A stretch of 64,000 bases of DNA, taken from positions 124,001 to 188,000 of the forward strand of contig CAWIXM010000008.1 in NCBI GenBank assembly GCA_963840055.1. The letters run 5' to 3'. Below, piece by piece: positions 16,907 to 25,893 of this stretch. A model generated the notes under the pieces. It ran no database searches and was not told the origin of the DNA. It saw only the letters and a program-made list of their open reading frames with translations. Positions within the stretch are counted from its first letter, which is position 1. Each line of letters begins with the position of its first letter. The DNA is from Rhodoplanes sp963840055. GTDB lineage: Bacteria; Pseudomonadota; Alphaproteobacteria; Rhizobiales; Xanthobacteraceae. Made by a program: the position numbers and the translations under genes.

Positions 16907-17096
16907 AGCGAATTCCGTTCCAATCGAATCGGAATTTTAGTGGTCGCATTTTCTGCGGCGCACCGGGTCCCACTTCGCCGGAAAATGCTCTAAAGCGAAT
17001 TCCGTTCCAATCGAATCGGAATTCGCTCTTGTTTTCTTTTAGTGGTCGCATTTTCTGCGGCGAACCGGCTCCCACTTCGCCGGAAAATGCTCTAAG
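16907..17096 (+). repeat. Two tandem copies of the double-hairpin intergenic repeat
   Basis: Copy 1 (16907-16993) and copy 2 (16994-17096) abut exactly. Each has hairpin 1 (GCGAATTCCGTTCC...GGAATCGGAATTCGC) and hairpin 2 (GCATTTTCTGCGGCGAACCG...CTTCGCCGGAAAATGC). Copy 1 lacks about 14 bases at the end of hairpin 1. The end of copy 2 contains the TAG stop of the leftward DUF294 gene. Confidence 0.9.
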
Positions 17097-18552
17097 CCAT
17101 AGGCTCGGAAAATTCGAGAGCAAGAGCTGCGCGAAACTTGCCGATTGCGCGGAAACTCGTCACCAAGCGCTCTTTCTCGCGCTGCGACAGGCGCGCTTCG
17201 GGAACCCAATCGTCGACCTCGCGTCCGGCCCGGAAGTCCTCGATCTGCTGGCGCAGCAACAGGCGCGTGATGAGGTGGAATGCTTCGGTAAGATCGTCGT
17301 GGTCGGCCGGGTTGATCGTGCCGTTCTGCTTGAGGCCGTCGAGACGGGCAAGCGTCGCGGTGGCGGGGATGCCGGCTTTGAGCGCGAGCAGCCGGGCGCC
17401 TTCGACGAGCGGGAGCGTGCCGCGCAGCTTGAGGTTCATGACGCCGCGCCTATCTTTGCCGTCACTCTCCTGGCGCAGCCCGCCGAACCAGCCGAGCGCC
17501 ACCGCGTGGTCCGACTCGATCATGTAAATGTCGCGTAGAAATTGCGGGTTGCTCCGCGCAAGCTGGGTGACGGCCGCCCGCAATTTGGCCGACAGCGCCG
17601 CCTCGCCAAACACATGGCGGAAATCGAAGAAGATATCGCAGTTCATCAGCATTTCTTCGTCGCGCCGCCGCATCCATGTCTCGGTCTGCCGCAGCCAGTC
17701 TGATAAGCTTTTCCGCCAGACCGGATTGGTGGCCATGACTTGGCCGGTGCAGAGAGGGAAGCCGACGGTATCGAGGGCGCGGGTCATGCGCGTGGCGAGT
17801 TCGAGAAAATACGCGTCGATCCGCAGCCGCGCGTTCTCTGGATGATCGGCGATGATGAATCCGTTGTCCTGGTCGGGCGCGAGAAAGTTCTCACCGCGCC
17901 CACCGGAGCCCATCACGATGAGCGCGAACGGCGCCGGTGGCTCGGCCCAGCCGTCCTCGATCATTTTCGCAATGGTTAGCCGCAGCACGCGGCGGTGAAT
18001 GTCGTTGTTGATTTCGGTGAGCAGCAACTGCACCTCTGGCGCGGGGACGTTGTCGTCGAACAGGGCGGCGGCGAGCTCGACTTGCGCTTGCTTGATCCGC
18101 TTGAGGCCCTCGACGTTCTCTTCGTGGGTCAGCTGCTCGATGATGGTGAGGGTCTGGCTCGATAGAAAGCCGAGCGCATCGTCCAGGGCGAGCATGCCGG
18201 CGATGCTCCCGGTCTGATCGACGACGGGGATGTGGCGCAGCTTGCGCCGTCGCATCAGGGCGATGGCGTGAAATAGATGGTCTTCCGCCGCGACGGTCGC
18301 GACCGGGGACGTCATCACCGTCTCGATCCCTTGATCGGGCGGGATTTGCCAGACGATCCGGCGCACCACGTCCTGCTCGGTGATGATCCCTTTGGGGCGT
18401 CCCGAGCCATCGACGACGACAGCAGAAGACGTCGCGCCGTCCGCCATGCGTTTGACCGCCTGACCGATGGTCGTGCCTGGTGGAACCAGCACCGGCGGCG
18501 GCCGCATCTCGTCGCGGACGATGCGCCGGAATATGTCCGTCTGCAGCATCAT
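17092..18552 (-). CDS. CBS-domain/DUF294 nucleotidyltransferase-like signalling protein (paralogue)
   Basis: 486 aa. CBS pair (about 10-135; MRPPPVLVPPGTTIGQAVKR, GIITEQDVVRRIVW, VMTSPVATVAAEDHLFHAIA) followed by the DUF294 nucleotidyltransferase-like domain with LIVMGSGGRGENFLAPDQDN and a helical C-terminal domain. It is the same architecture as the 514-aa protein at 10475-12019, but the sequences have diverged widely, so the duplication is old. Both keep the GSGGRGE...DQD metal site. The start at adjacent ATGs (18552) overlaps the stop of a 37-codon ORF. The stop lies inside a double-hairpin repeat. Confidence 0.85.
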   Translation of the reverse strand: MMLQTDIFRRIVRDEMRPPPVLVPPGTTIGQAVKRMADGATSSAVVVDGSGRPKGIITEQDVVRRIVWQIPPDQGIETVMTSPVATVAAEDHLFHAIALMRRRKLRHIPVVDQTGSIAGMLALDDALGFLSSQTLTIIEQLTHEENVEGLKRIKQAQVELAAALFDDNVPAPEVQLLLTEINNDIHRRVLRLTIAKMIEDGWAEPPAPFALIVMGSGGRGENFLAPDQDNGFIIADHPENARLRIDAYFLELATRMTRALDTVGFPLCTGQVMATNPVWRKSLSDWLRQTETWMRRRDEEMLMNCDIFFDFRHVFGEAALSAKLRAAVTQLARSNPQFLRDIYMIESDHAVALGWFGGLRQESDGKDRRGVMNLKLRGTLPLVEGARLLALKAGIPATATLARLDGLKQNGTINPADHDDLTEAFHLITRLLLRQQIEDFRAGREVDDWVPEARLSQREKERLVTSFRAIGKFRAALALEFSEPMA

Positions 18553-18662
18553 TGCGGCCAGCCCCGCTGACCTATGCGCGCCTCCAGCAAACGATCGAGC
18601 GCTTCAGAAAATGTTAGCATGTCCGCCGCGTTGTGCGAGTCCCAGGAACGTTGCTCACTCAT
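18549..18662 (-). CDS. Possible 37-aa ORF coupled to DUF294 gene
   Basis: MSEQRSWDSHNAADMLTFSE followed by ALDRLLEARIGQRGWPQ; its TGA overlaps the DUF294 ATG in the ATGA manner. Immediately upstream, a further open frame without ATG ends ...LSLTVMMQLAARPVKGNE and overlaps this start in turn. That frame begins inside the repeat at 18844-18942, so it may be the tail of a gene truncated by the repeat. A leader peptide or a degraded gene are both possible. Confidence 0.3.
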   Translation of the reverse strand: MSEQRSWDSHNAADMLTFSEALDRLLEARIGQRGWPQ

Positions 18663-18843
18663 TTCCCTTCACAGGTCGCGCGGCCAATTGCATCATGACG
18701 GTGAGGCTGAGGCGCTCGGACAACGGTTCGGCGGACAGCTGGCGGCGGAAATGGATGTCGTCGGTGCGGCTGCGGGCGTGCCGGAATAGACGTGAGGCGT
18801 CGGCGCTGCGAAGGACGTTTCTCCGCGCGGGTTCATCGCTTAG

Positions 18844-18942
18844 AGCGAATTCCGATCCGGTGGAATTGGAATTAGCTCTCGTTATCCTTTGGTGGGCGCG
18901 TTTTCTGCGGCGAACCGGTTCCCACTTCGCCGGAAAACGCTA
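18844..18942 (+). repeat. Double-hairpin intergenic repeat copy
   Basis: Diverged copy of the window's repeat family (AGCGAATTCCGATCCGGTGG at the left; GCGTTTTCTGCGGCGAACCG...CTTCGCCGGAAAACGC at the right). It takes up a third of the 336-bp space between the short ORF and the GlcG-like gene; I see no other gene there. Confidence 0.85.
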
Positions 18943-18998
18943 GTGTGACGACGCCCGGCTCAGGCGCCGGCGAACCGTAACGGGCAAGGGAAATTGTC

Positions 18999-19439
18999 AT
19001 GCCATCGCTCACGCTTTCACAGGCCTCCACGATCGTCGATGTCGCCTTGCAGAAGGGCCGCGCGAGTAATTATGCGCCACTCGTCGTCGCTGTGCTCGAT
19101 GCGGGCGGACATCTCGTCGCCTTCAAGCGTGAAGACAAGACGGGGATCATGCGGTTCGACATCGCCTTCGGCAAAGCATGGGGCGCGCTGGGCATGGGGT
19201 TCGGCTCGCGCGAAATTGCGGTGCGGGCGGCCACCAATCCGGTGTTCTTCAGCGCGCTCGCCGTCGCGAGCGGGGGTCGCTTCGTGCCGGTGCCGGGCGG
19301 CGTGCTGATCCGGGACGCAGCCGGCGAGGTCATCGGCGCGGTTGGCGTCTCGGGCGATACCTCGGACCGCGACGAGGAGTGCGCTCTGGCCGGGATCGAA
19401 GCGAGCGGGCTCAAAGGCGATCCGGGGGGCGGAAAATAA
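18999..19439 (+). CDS. GlcG/HbpS family heme-binding-like protein
   Basis: 146 aa, DUF336 fold: LTLSQASTIVDVALQKGRAS, VAVLDAGGHLVAFKREDKTG, FVPVPGGVLIRDAAGEVIGA, VGVSGDTSDRDEECALAGIE. Members include HbpS, which binds heme, and GlcG, encoded in glycolate operons. No signal peptide, so it is cytoplasmic here. It is monocistronic, convergent with the lytic transglycosylase gene 22 bp away. Function beyond the family name cannot be inferred from the neighbours. Confidence 0.85.
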   Translation: MPSLTLSQASTIVDVALQKGRASNYAPLVVAVLDAGGHLVAFKREDKTGIMRFDIAFGKAWGALGMGFGSREIAVRAATNPVFFSALAVASGGRFVPVPGGVLIRDAAGEVIGAVGVSGDTSDRDEECALAGIEASGLKGDPGGGK

Positions 19440-19461
19440 AGTCTCGGAGAGCGGGGTCCTG

Positions 19462-21803
19462 CTAGTTTACGCTGCTGCCGCGGCGGATATCGGCCTCGAT
19501 CAATAGCCGATTTCCGCGGCCGAAGCGCACGCGATAGGCCTGCAGGTTCTCCATGATGCGCTGGACGTAGTTGCGCGTCTCGGAGAATGGGATGCGCTCA
19601 ACCCAGTCAATCGGATCGACCCGTGGATCGCGCGGATCGCCGAAGCGCTCGATCCACTGCTTAACGCGGCCGCGGCCAGCGTTGTAAGCGGCGAACGCGA
19701 GGATGTAGGAGCCGCGATAAGTCTGGATATTGCCGCCCAATTCGGCCGCGCCCATCTGCACGTTATAGACGTCGTCGTGGAGCAGGCGCCGCCGGCTGTA
19801 TTTCACCCCATGAGTCCGTGCGATGAAACGGCCGGCGGCGGGCGTTACCTGCATCAGACCCATTGCGTTGGCAGGGGAGACGGTGCGGGCGTTGAACGCG
19901 CTTTCCTGGCGGGCAATGGCGTAGACGATAGCCGGCTCAACCGGGGGGCCGATCGGCCTGTAGCGCGGGAGGCCGTAGGTGGGAAAAGCGGGATAGTCGA
20001 GCGGCAGGCCGCGGCTGACCGCTTCCTTGCTCATCAACACCGCGGCGCGGGCATGGCCGTGCTTCCGCGCGAGTTCCGCGATCAGCGTCAGCGCTCCGGC
20101 ATCGTCGATGCGGTTGAGATCGGCCACAAAGGGGATCACGAGACGGCGTTCACCGATCTTATAAAGGAGGTCGACTGCGCGCACGATTTCCGCCCGGCTG
20201 AGCGCCGCGCGCCTGGCCGCCGACATCGCCGGCGGTGACTCCAGGGCGATCTCCCTCATACCGATACGGGCAGCGGCAAGCTGGCCATAATAAGTGGTGG
20301 CGTGGCGCGCGGCGTCGGCGTAGTGAGCGTAAGCCTCCCGGGAGCGGCCGGCGGCTTCGGCGGCGCGGCCCTGCCAGTAGCCGGCACGCGCGAGCGCGGT
20401 TGTGTTCTCGATGCCGAAGGGCGCGGATGCGCGCGAAAGTGCCACGCCGCGGTCTGTGGGGCTTTCAGGAAGCGTAGCGCAATCCAGCCGGCCATGAATT
20501 CGCTTTCGACCCGGTAATTTTCCTTGGCCGGCGGCGCGGCGTTGCGGCAGATGAGATAGGCTGCCTTGGTTTGGTTGAGCTCGATCAGCGTGCGCGCTAG
20601 CACACGTCGCTCTTTCCACCAGTCGTCCGTATCATGGCCGGCCCCGAGCTTGCTCGGCGCGGCAAGCATCAGCTTGGCCGCTTCCTCATCCTTGTTGCTG
20701 CGGCGCAGATAGCGGATGCGGCTGAACAACAGTCCGACGTCGTTGCGTGCGCTTGCGGGCAGCGCCTTGATCAACGCCGCGGCGTTACGCGCCCGTTTAT
20801 GCACCGCATGACGCGCTCGCACGATAGCCGGCTGCACGCCGCCGACCCGCTGAGCCGCGCGCATCGCGGCATCGACATCGTTTTCATAGAGGCGGCGATC
20901 CATACGCGCTTTATCGTCGGCGCGGGTGATCAGCCCGCCGAAAAGCTTGCGCGCGTCGTTCTCGACATCGCGGCTGAAGGACTCCGTCCAACCTGCGCGC
21001 ACCCGCGCCTGCGCCGCAGCGCGGTGGCCATGCGCCAGCAGCGCGCGCGCGTAGGCAAAGTGGCCCTTGGCGCTCAGAGCCTCGTGCGCGGCGAAGAAAG
21101 CGCGGACCGTGCGGAGATCGGCCTTTTCTGCCCACAGCATTGCCTCGGCGCGGCGGCGCAGCCTGCCGATGCTCGGCCAGCTCGGATTGGCGGCTATGAA
21201 CGCATCGTAGCGGGCGAAATCGGCCTCGTTGTCGTTGGCGCGCAGGAGCGCCCATTCAACCAGCTTGCGCGCCAGTGGATCGGAGATCGCCGCCTGCAAC
21301 TTGTCTACCGCGATCGAGTGGCCGCGGCGCGCCTCACGGATCGCCCTCTTGAGCACGGCGATATCGGCACGCGAGGTCGCACGCGTCGGCGCATAAGCCA
21401 ACGGCAGATCAGCGATTGTCCGGGAGGCGGCCCGCGCCGGCGCCGTGCTTGCCCGGCGCGCCGCATGACCCGGCGGGGCATGCCGGTCGAGCGGACGCAC
21501 CGCCGGCGTCGGGACAAACGCTACGGCGGCAACCGACCCCGGCCGCATCCGCGGCAGCGGAACCTTGATGGACCGCGTTACCGCAGCCTTTTTCCTGCTC
21601 TTCGCCGCTTTCCCGAGCGCGGTCGATGTTGCGAGCGTAGGGAAAACCGCAAGGGCAAGTGCGCCGAGCAAAATCGACGAAAATCGCAGTCGAGACTGTG
21701 GCCTGCCTTGAACCACCGACCCTCTCTCACGGTTAGAGATGGCTTCCGATAACAACGACCTATTCGCCGGTCGCATTGATAAATTGTTAAATTGCGCAAA
21801 CAT
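19462..21803 (-). pseudogene. Slt70-like soluble lytic murein transglycosylase, apparent single-base frameshift
   Basis: A secreted peptidoglycan-cleaving enzyme of about 780 codons, broken at about 20431-20438. The N-terminal frame (from 21803) has a signal peptide, a helical superhelix domain and reaches FLKAPQTAAWHF. The other frame resumes at RASAPFGIENTTALARAGYW and runs through the SLT domain (AIARQESAFN with the catalytic Glu, GLMQVTPAAGR, AFAAYNAGRGRVKQW). Inserting one base (TTT-GCG-CGC-GCA) restores the reading frame. Both halves are otherwise intact, so an assembly indel is as likely as a real mutation. The true start may be nearer the signal peptide than 21803. Upstream lies a 650-bp gap. 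Confidence 0.8.
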
Positions 21804-22452
21804 GGCAATGTTTTCGATTCACGGCATCTTTCGTGCTTATCACGAGACTCCGATGTATTTTGTACGTAGGTGCCTGTGATCAATCCTATAATAAGGTTCG
21901 TTCAGCGTGCTCGCGCCCTGGGCAGCAGAGATCGATCCACATGCCTGGGGTCGCCGTGGCAAAACAGATATGCGAAGCGGCTGATCAGATCGACTCGGCG
22001 GAAGTGCCCTTGATCGAGGATACGCCGATCTCGCCCTCCATCGAAGCTGTGAAAGCAGCCGTCGGTGTCGCATCATGTATTTAGATACCGTCGACTCTGG
22101 CAAGGCGTGGGGGCGCGGCAAGACCCGGCGTTCATGGCGCTGCATTTCTCCATCCCATAGTGACGATCGCCGATTCCCGTCGTGAGCAAGGCGCGGTGGA
22201 CCGCTCGGGCCTTTGTGGTTCGGCGTCCAACCCCGCTGTTATCGGTCAAGGGAGCCACCCCCGGCTTTCACCGAGGGGATTTACCCGGAATTGCGCAGTC
22301 CTGCCGAAAGCGAGAACTCTTGACCTGAGCGTCTTTTCCCATCGGAAGAGAGACGCCTAAATTTCTCAGTACCTCTCATATTGCACTCGGGGAGCTGACT
22401 CCCCTGCTCATGTGCCGCCGCGGAAAGTGCACAAATCCCCTGAGAGTCCGGC
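21804..22452. other. Intergenic region without a clear gene
   Basis: It must hold the promoters of the divergent transglycosylase and 227-aa membrane-protein genes. A 47-codon frame on + (ATG 21940: MPGVAVAKQICEAADQIDSA, ending VASCI at 22083) has coding-like composition but no clear ribosome binding site or family. The stretch 22370-22450 has a CGGGGAGCTGACTCCCC palindrome (about 22390) upstream of ATG 22453. Confidence 0.4.
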
Positions 22453-23136
22453 ATGTTCAAACAATTCAACACGCGTTACTCGCTATGGCCTGAGCCGGTC
22501 CGTCCGCGCCGAAGCACATCGCCGCTGACCCCTGCCGTTGGCGGTTTTGTCGTCGGCGTCGCGTTCGCAATTGCGGTATACAGCTTTCCCGACGTCGACA
22601 TCTCGGCAGCCGGCGAGCAGCCGCCCGCACTGAGCGAACTCGGGCATGCTCCGATCGTTATGCCGGAGGTCGCGCCGCAGCCGGCCGTTGAAGCTGCACG
22701 CCGCTTCAGGCAGACGCCGACGCCTGCCGCGAAGCTGGAGCTTCCGGTTACCGGATCGCGAGCCCCTCTGCCGGGCGCCGCAACCGACAAGCACGGCGGC
22801 AAGGGGAGGGCGGCTCGGGCGACAGCGGCGCTTGCAGCCGGAAGTCCCCCGAGCGACGAAAACGAGCCGGCAGTGGCTACCGATGGTGCGAAGCCTGCCG
22901 CAGCCGCCGAGCATCTGGTCAAACCGCATAAAAAGATTGTCCGCAAGAAGCGCACGCGGCCGACGCGTCACGCCGTCCGACACCATCATCGGCGCAAGCG
23001 GCTGACGCGTCACGCCGTCCGACACCGTCAGAAACGCAGATGGACGGCACGTTACGCCGCCGAATACCGTCAATGGCCGATGTATTCGATCGCCACGCAA
23101 AGGGCGTGGTTCAGGCATACATTCAGGCGGCGCTGA
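22453..23136 (+). CDS. Single-pass membrane protein with basic repetitive C-terminus (paralogue A)
   Basis: 227 aa. A short cytoplasmic N-terminus (MFKQFNTRYSLWPEPVRPRR), one transmembrane helix (AVGGFVVGVAFAIAVYSFP), a Pro/Ala-rich middle region and a strongly basic C-terminus with a duplicated unit (RHAVRHHHRRKRLT / RHAVRHRQKRRWT). The N-terminal 50 residues match those of the leftward gene at 24123-24701 (YSLWPE, RPxRST, AVGGFxxGVxFxxAxY, FPD), so the two are paralogues of an unrecognised family. The tail could bind peptidoglycan-associated polymers or nucleic acid; nothing proves either. A small hairpin (ATTCAG/CTGAAT, 23121-23138) spans the stop codon. The 310 bp after it contain no clear gene. 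Confidence 0.65.
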   Translation: MFKQFNTRYSLWPEPVRPRRSTSPLTPAVGGFVVGVAFAIAVYSFPDVDISAAGEQPPALSELGHAPIVMPEVAPQPAVEAARRFRQTPTPAAKLELPVTGSRAPLPGAATDKHGGKGRAARATAALAAGSPPSDENEPAVATDGAKPAAAAEHLVKPHKKIVRKKRTRPTRHAVRHHHRRKRLTRHAVRHRQKRRWTARYAAEYRQWPMYSIATQRAWFRHTFRRR

Positions 23137-23446
23137 ATATGAACCTGCAATGGGCGGCGCCGCGTATGTTTGATGAGCTAACCAATGAAAATTGGAAAGC
23201 CGGGCGCCAACCGCGGCAGGCTGGCGTGGTGCGAATCACAGAAAGCCTCTAAAAAAGTATTTCGGCGCGAAGCTCATCAGATCATGAGACTGTTCGGCTG
23301 CGCCAACGCTTCGGCAAGTGCATCACGCTGGGCGAGCCAACGCACCGTTCTGCTGCGATTGCCTGGCGGACGCTTGTGAAAAGACGTCAATGCTGACCGA
23401 AGGGGCGCGGTGAAAAATCCTCTGGGTCCACCAAGGGAGTCAAACC

Positions 23447-23986
23447 GTGAGGAAATCCATCCTTTCAGCGATCGCGGCACTCTCCTTGTGCTTGTGCATG
23501 CCTGCAGCGGCGCAGACGCTCATGCGAACAACGCCCCGTCAGAGCGCCAAAACCGCCAGAATTAAAGTAAGTCGAGATCGAATCCAGGAGGTCCAGCGAG
23601 CCTTGGAGGGGAAGGGTTATGACGTAGGGGATGTAGACGGAGAATTCGGCTCGAAGACGGAGCGCGCACTGCGCATGTTCCAAAAAGCTCAGCGGCTCCC
23701 CGTTACCGGACAAATCGATCGAGCGACTTTGGCTCGTTTGCGAGATCAAATCCGGGCGGTCCAGCGAGCCTTGCTCCGAAAGGGCTATGATATTAAGGCA
23801 ATCGACGGAACCTTCGGCGAGAAGACGGAGCGTGCACTACGCAAGTTCCAAAAAGCCCGACACCTCCCCGTTACCGGGCTATTAGATGATAGGTCATTGA
23901 ACGCGCTGCAGATAGGTAAAAGGGGAGCCGCCGGAAGAGGAGCGCCAGCCCGCGCGAAGCGTTCGCAAAAAAAGCACGCCAAATAG
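23447..23986 (+). CDS. Secreted peptidoglycan-binding protein with two PG_binding_1 repeats
   Basis: 179 aa. GTG start, signal peptide (MRKSILSAIAALSLCLCMPA, then AAAQ cleavage site), then two tandem PG-binding modules of about 50 residues each: VQRALEGKGYDVGDVDGEFG/SKTERALRMFQKAQRLPVTG and VQRALLRKGYDIKAIDGTFG/EKTERALRKFQKARHLPVTG. The C-terminus is basic. No catalytic domain, so it probably anchors itself or a partner to the cell wall. It sits between two paralogous membrane proteins and downstream of a lytic transglycosylase, a cell-envelope neighbourhood. Confidence 0.85.
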   Translation: MRKSILSAIAALSLCLCMPAAAQTLMRTTPRQSAKTARIKVSRDRIQEVQRALEGKGYDVGDVDGEFGSKTERALRMFQKAQRLPVTGQIDRATLARLRDQIRAVQRALLRKGYDIKAIDGTFGEKTERALRKFQKARHLPVTGLLDDRSLNALQIGKRGAAGRGAPARAKRSQKKHAK

Positions 23987-24122
23987 TCGCGCCCTGCAAG
24001 CTTCGTAATTCGGGTGAGCGAACGCATCTGAGGGAGATGACGCCACCATTTCCCGCTACGCCTATGGACTGGCTGAAAACCATTGGGCAATGGGCATCGA
24101 ATATCAGAAACAATCTGCGAGC

Positions 24123-24701
24123 CTAGTACCAGATATCAGTTTCAGAAATCAGGGGGGACCGCTTGCGGTATCGCGTTGGCTGCCGCCGGCTCGTTCGGAC
24201 AGCCTTTTTGCGTTTTTCTCGGGAAATCTTCCTGCGCTTTTCTCGAACAGACTTCTTTCGCACCGTTGTTGGCGCGGGCTTTGCCTCCTCCGCACCCGTG
24301 CCGGTGGAAATCGACCCTTCTTCGTGAATCAGGCCCTCGGAATTTCCAGATTCTGCGCCTAATGCCGCCACTGAACGTGCTGGCTCCGCGCCGCCGCGGC
24401 CGTCAGTTTCGGGGGTGCGAGGGCGGCCGCCGCGATTCGCGGTTTCGAGCGGGACCGCGGGCTTCGCCGCGACCGCATACTTGAAGATCGGCGTATGCTC
24501 GAAATCGCTATCGAAACCGCTCAGTTTGGGCGGTTCCTGCCCGGCGCCCGCGATGCCAGCGTCCGGAAAGGAATTGTATGCCGCGACCACAAACACAACA
24601 CCGATTGCAAAGCCGCCGACTGCAGATGCCAGCGGTGTGCTTCGGCCGGGACGGGCGCGCTCGGGCCACAATGAGTAATTTACGTGAAGACGCTTGGACA
24701 T
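24123..24701 (-). CDS. Single-pass membrane protein with basic C-terminus (paralogue B)
   Basis: 192 aa. N-terminus MSKRLHVNYSLWPERARPGR, a transmembrane helix (AVGGFAIGVVFVVAAYNSFP), a Gly/Glu/Pro-rich middle and a Lys/Arg-rich C-terminal third (REKRRKISREKRKKAVRTSR). Homologous at the N-terminus to the 227-aa protein at 22453, but the basic tails differ in sequence. An EcfG-like promoter (24764-24788) lies about 63 bp upstream of the ATG, so general-stress induction is likely. No family recognised. Confidence 0.65.
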   Translation of the reverse strand: MSKRLHVNYSLWPERARPGRSTPLASAVGGFAIGVVFVVAAYNSFPDAGIAGAGQEPPKLSGFDSDFEHTPIFKYAVAAKPAVPLETANRGGRPRTPETDGRGGAEPARSVAALGAESGNSEGLIHEEGSISTGTGAEEAKPAPTTVRKKSVREKRRKISREKRKKAVRTSRRQPTRYRKRSPLISETDIWY

Positions 24702-24763
24702 AACCGTTCCTCGCGAACTGTGGACTCGAGCAGGGCGTCGTTATTCAGCTTCCTCCGGAGGCC

Positions 24764-24788
24764 AACGGGAGAAGCGCTGACGAGTTCC
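24764..24788 (-). promoter_or_regulatory. EcfG-type general stress promoter upstream of paralogue B
   Basis: On the minus strand GGAAC (24788-24784) is followed after 16 bases by CGTT (24767-24764), an exact match to the alphaproteobacterial EcfG consensus GGAAC-N16/17-CGTT. It points at the gene starting at 24701. The remaining gap to the CDF gene (24789-25054) shows no gene. Confidence 0.6.
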
Positions 24789-25054
24789 ACAGACGCGAAT
24801 CCCCTTGGGAATGGCCGGGGGCGACTTCCCCTAGGTAAGGTTACGTAGCTGATTCAGGAGCCAAAGCGCATTGCTGCTTAGCGAACCTGTGCCTGCGGCG
24901 TATGCGTGATGAAAGGGCGACAATCAACTTCTGGATTAATGGTTTGTTGGTCCCATTGATTGATTTAGGCCTCGATCGGAATTGGAAAGGCCGCGCAGGA
25001 GCGCGCCGTTTCGGGTGATAGTGTAACCGGCGTGGTTTCGCCTATATCGGCGAC

Positions 25055-25696
25055 ATGGGAGACGCGTGCTGCAGCCACTGCCATGAGTCCGATCGCGCCC
25101 GGGACGCGTCGTACCGGCGGGTACTTTGGCTTGTGCTCGCGATCAATGCCGCGATGTTCGCCGTCGAGATCGGCGCCGGCCTCGCGGCGGGGTCGGCGTC
25201 GTTGCTGGCGGATGCCTTGGACTTTCTCGGCGATGCCGCGAACTACGCCATCAGCCTTTTTGTCATCGGCCTGGCCCTGCGCTATCGCGCGCTTGCGGCG
25301 CTGCTCAAGGGCGCGAGCATGGGCGTATTCGGCGCGTGGGTGATCGGCGTGATCGGTTGGCACGCCTGGCACGGAAGCCTCCCCAACGCTTTCACCATGG
25401 GCGCCGTGGGCGTCGCCGCGCTGGTCGCGAACGCCGCCTCTTTCGCCCTTTTGTGGGCTTTCCGCGGCGGCGATGCGAATATGCGCTCGGCGTGGATTTG
25501 CACGCGGAATGACGTGCTCGGAAACCTCGCGGTTCTCGCCGCGGCGCTCGGCGTGTTCGGGACGGGAACGGGCTGGCCGGATGTCGCGGTCGCAGCGATC
25601 ATGGCGAGCCTCGCTCTACAAGGCGCCGTTGTGGTGGCCCGGCACGCGCTACGAGAATTGCACCTGAGAACCTCGCCGCCGATCCCCGCTGAATGA
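25055..25696 (+). CDS. Cation diffusion facilitator-like (CzcD/ZitB-type) transporter
   Basis: 213 aa, about six transmembrane helices. N-terminal Cys/His-rich CCSHCHES could bind metal. Helix 2 has the CDF pattern EIGAGLAAGSASLLADALDF followed by LGDAAN, in which Asp residues occupy the metal-site positions; the second site is RSAWICTRNDVLGN, where the usual HxxxD is altered to RxxxD-like (CTRND). It lacks the cytoplasmic C-terminal domain of typical CDF exporters, so it is a short variant. Likely divalent-metal efflux; specificity is unknown. It is monocistronic. Confidence 0.75.
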   Translation: MGDACCSHCHESDRARDASYRRVLWLVLAINAAMFAVEIGAGLAAGSASLLADALDFLGDAANYAISLFVIGLALRYRALAALLKGASMGVFGAWVIGVIGWHAWHGSLPNAFTMGAVGVAALVANAASFALLWAFRGGDANMRSAWICTRNDVLGNLAVLAAALGVFGTGTGWPDVAVAAIMASLALQGAVVVARHALRELHLRTSPPIPAE

Positions 25697-25893
25697 CCAA
25701 CCGCTCGCGGGCGTCCGGCCCGCAAACCGCCGAGTTGGTCTGGCGGCTCATTCAAAGACAACCGTGCATAACTTCGATCCGGGGGGCTTTGCATGCCGGG
25801 CCTCCTCGGACATGCCTCGTTTCGGTGGCAATCTCTTGAACGAAATTGCGTACAGTGTTGATGTTGCCGCAGCGTTGATTCGGGGAGGCGTCT

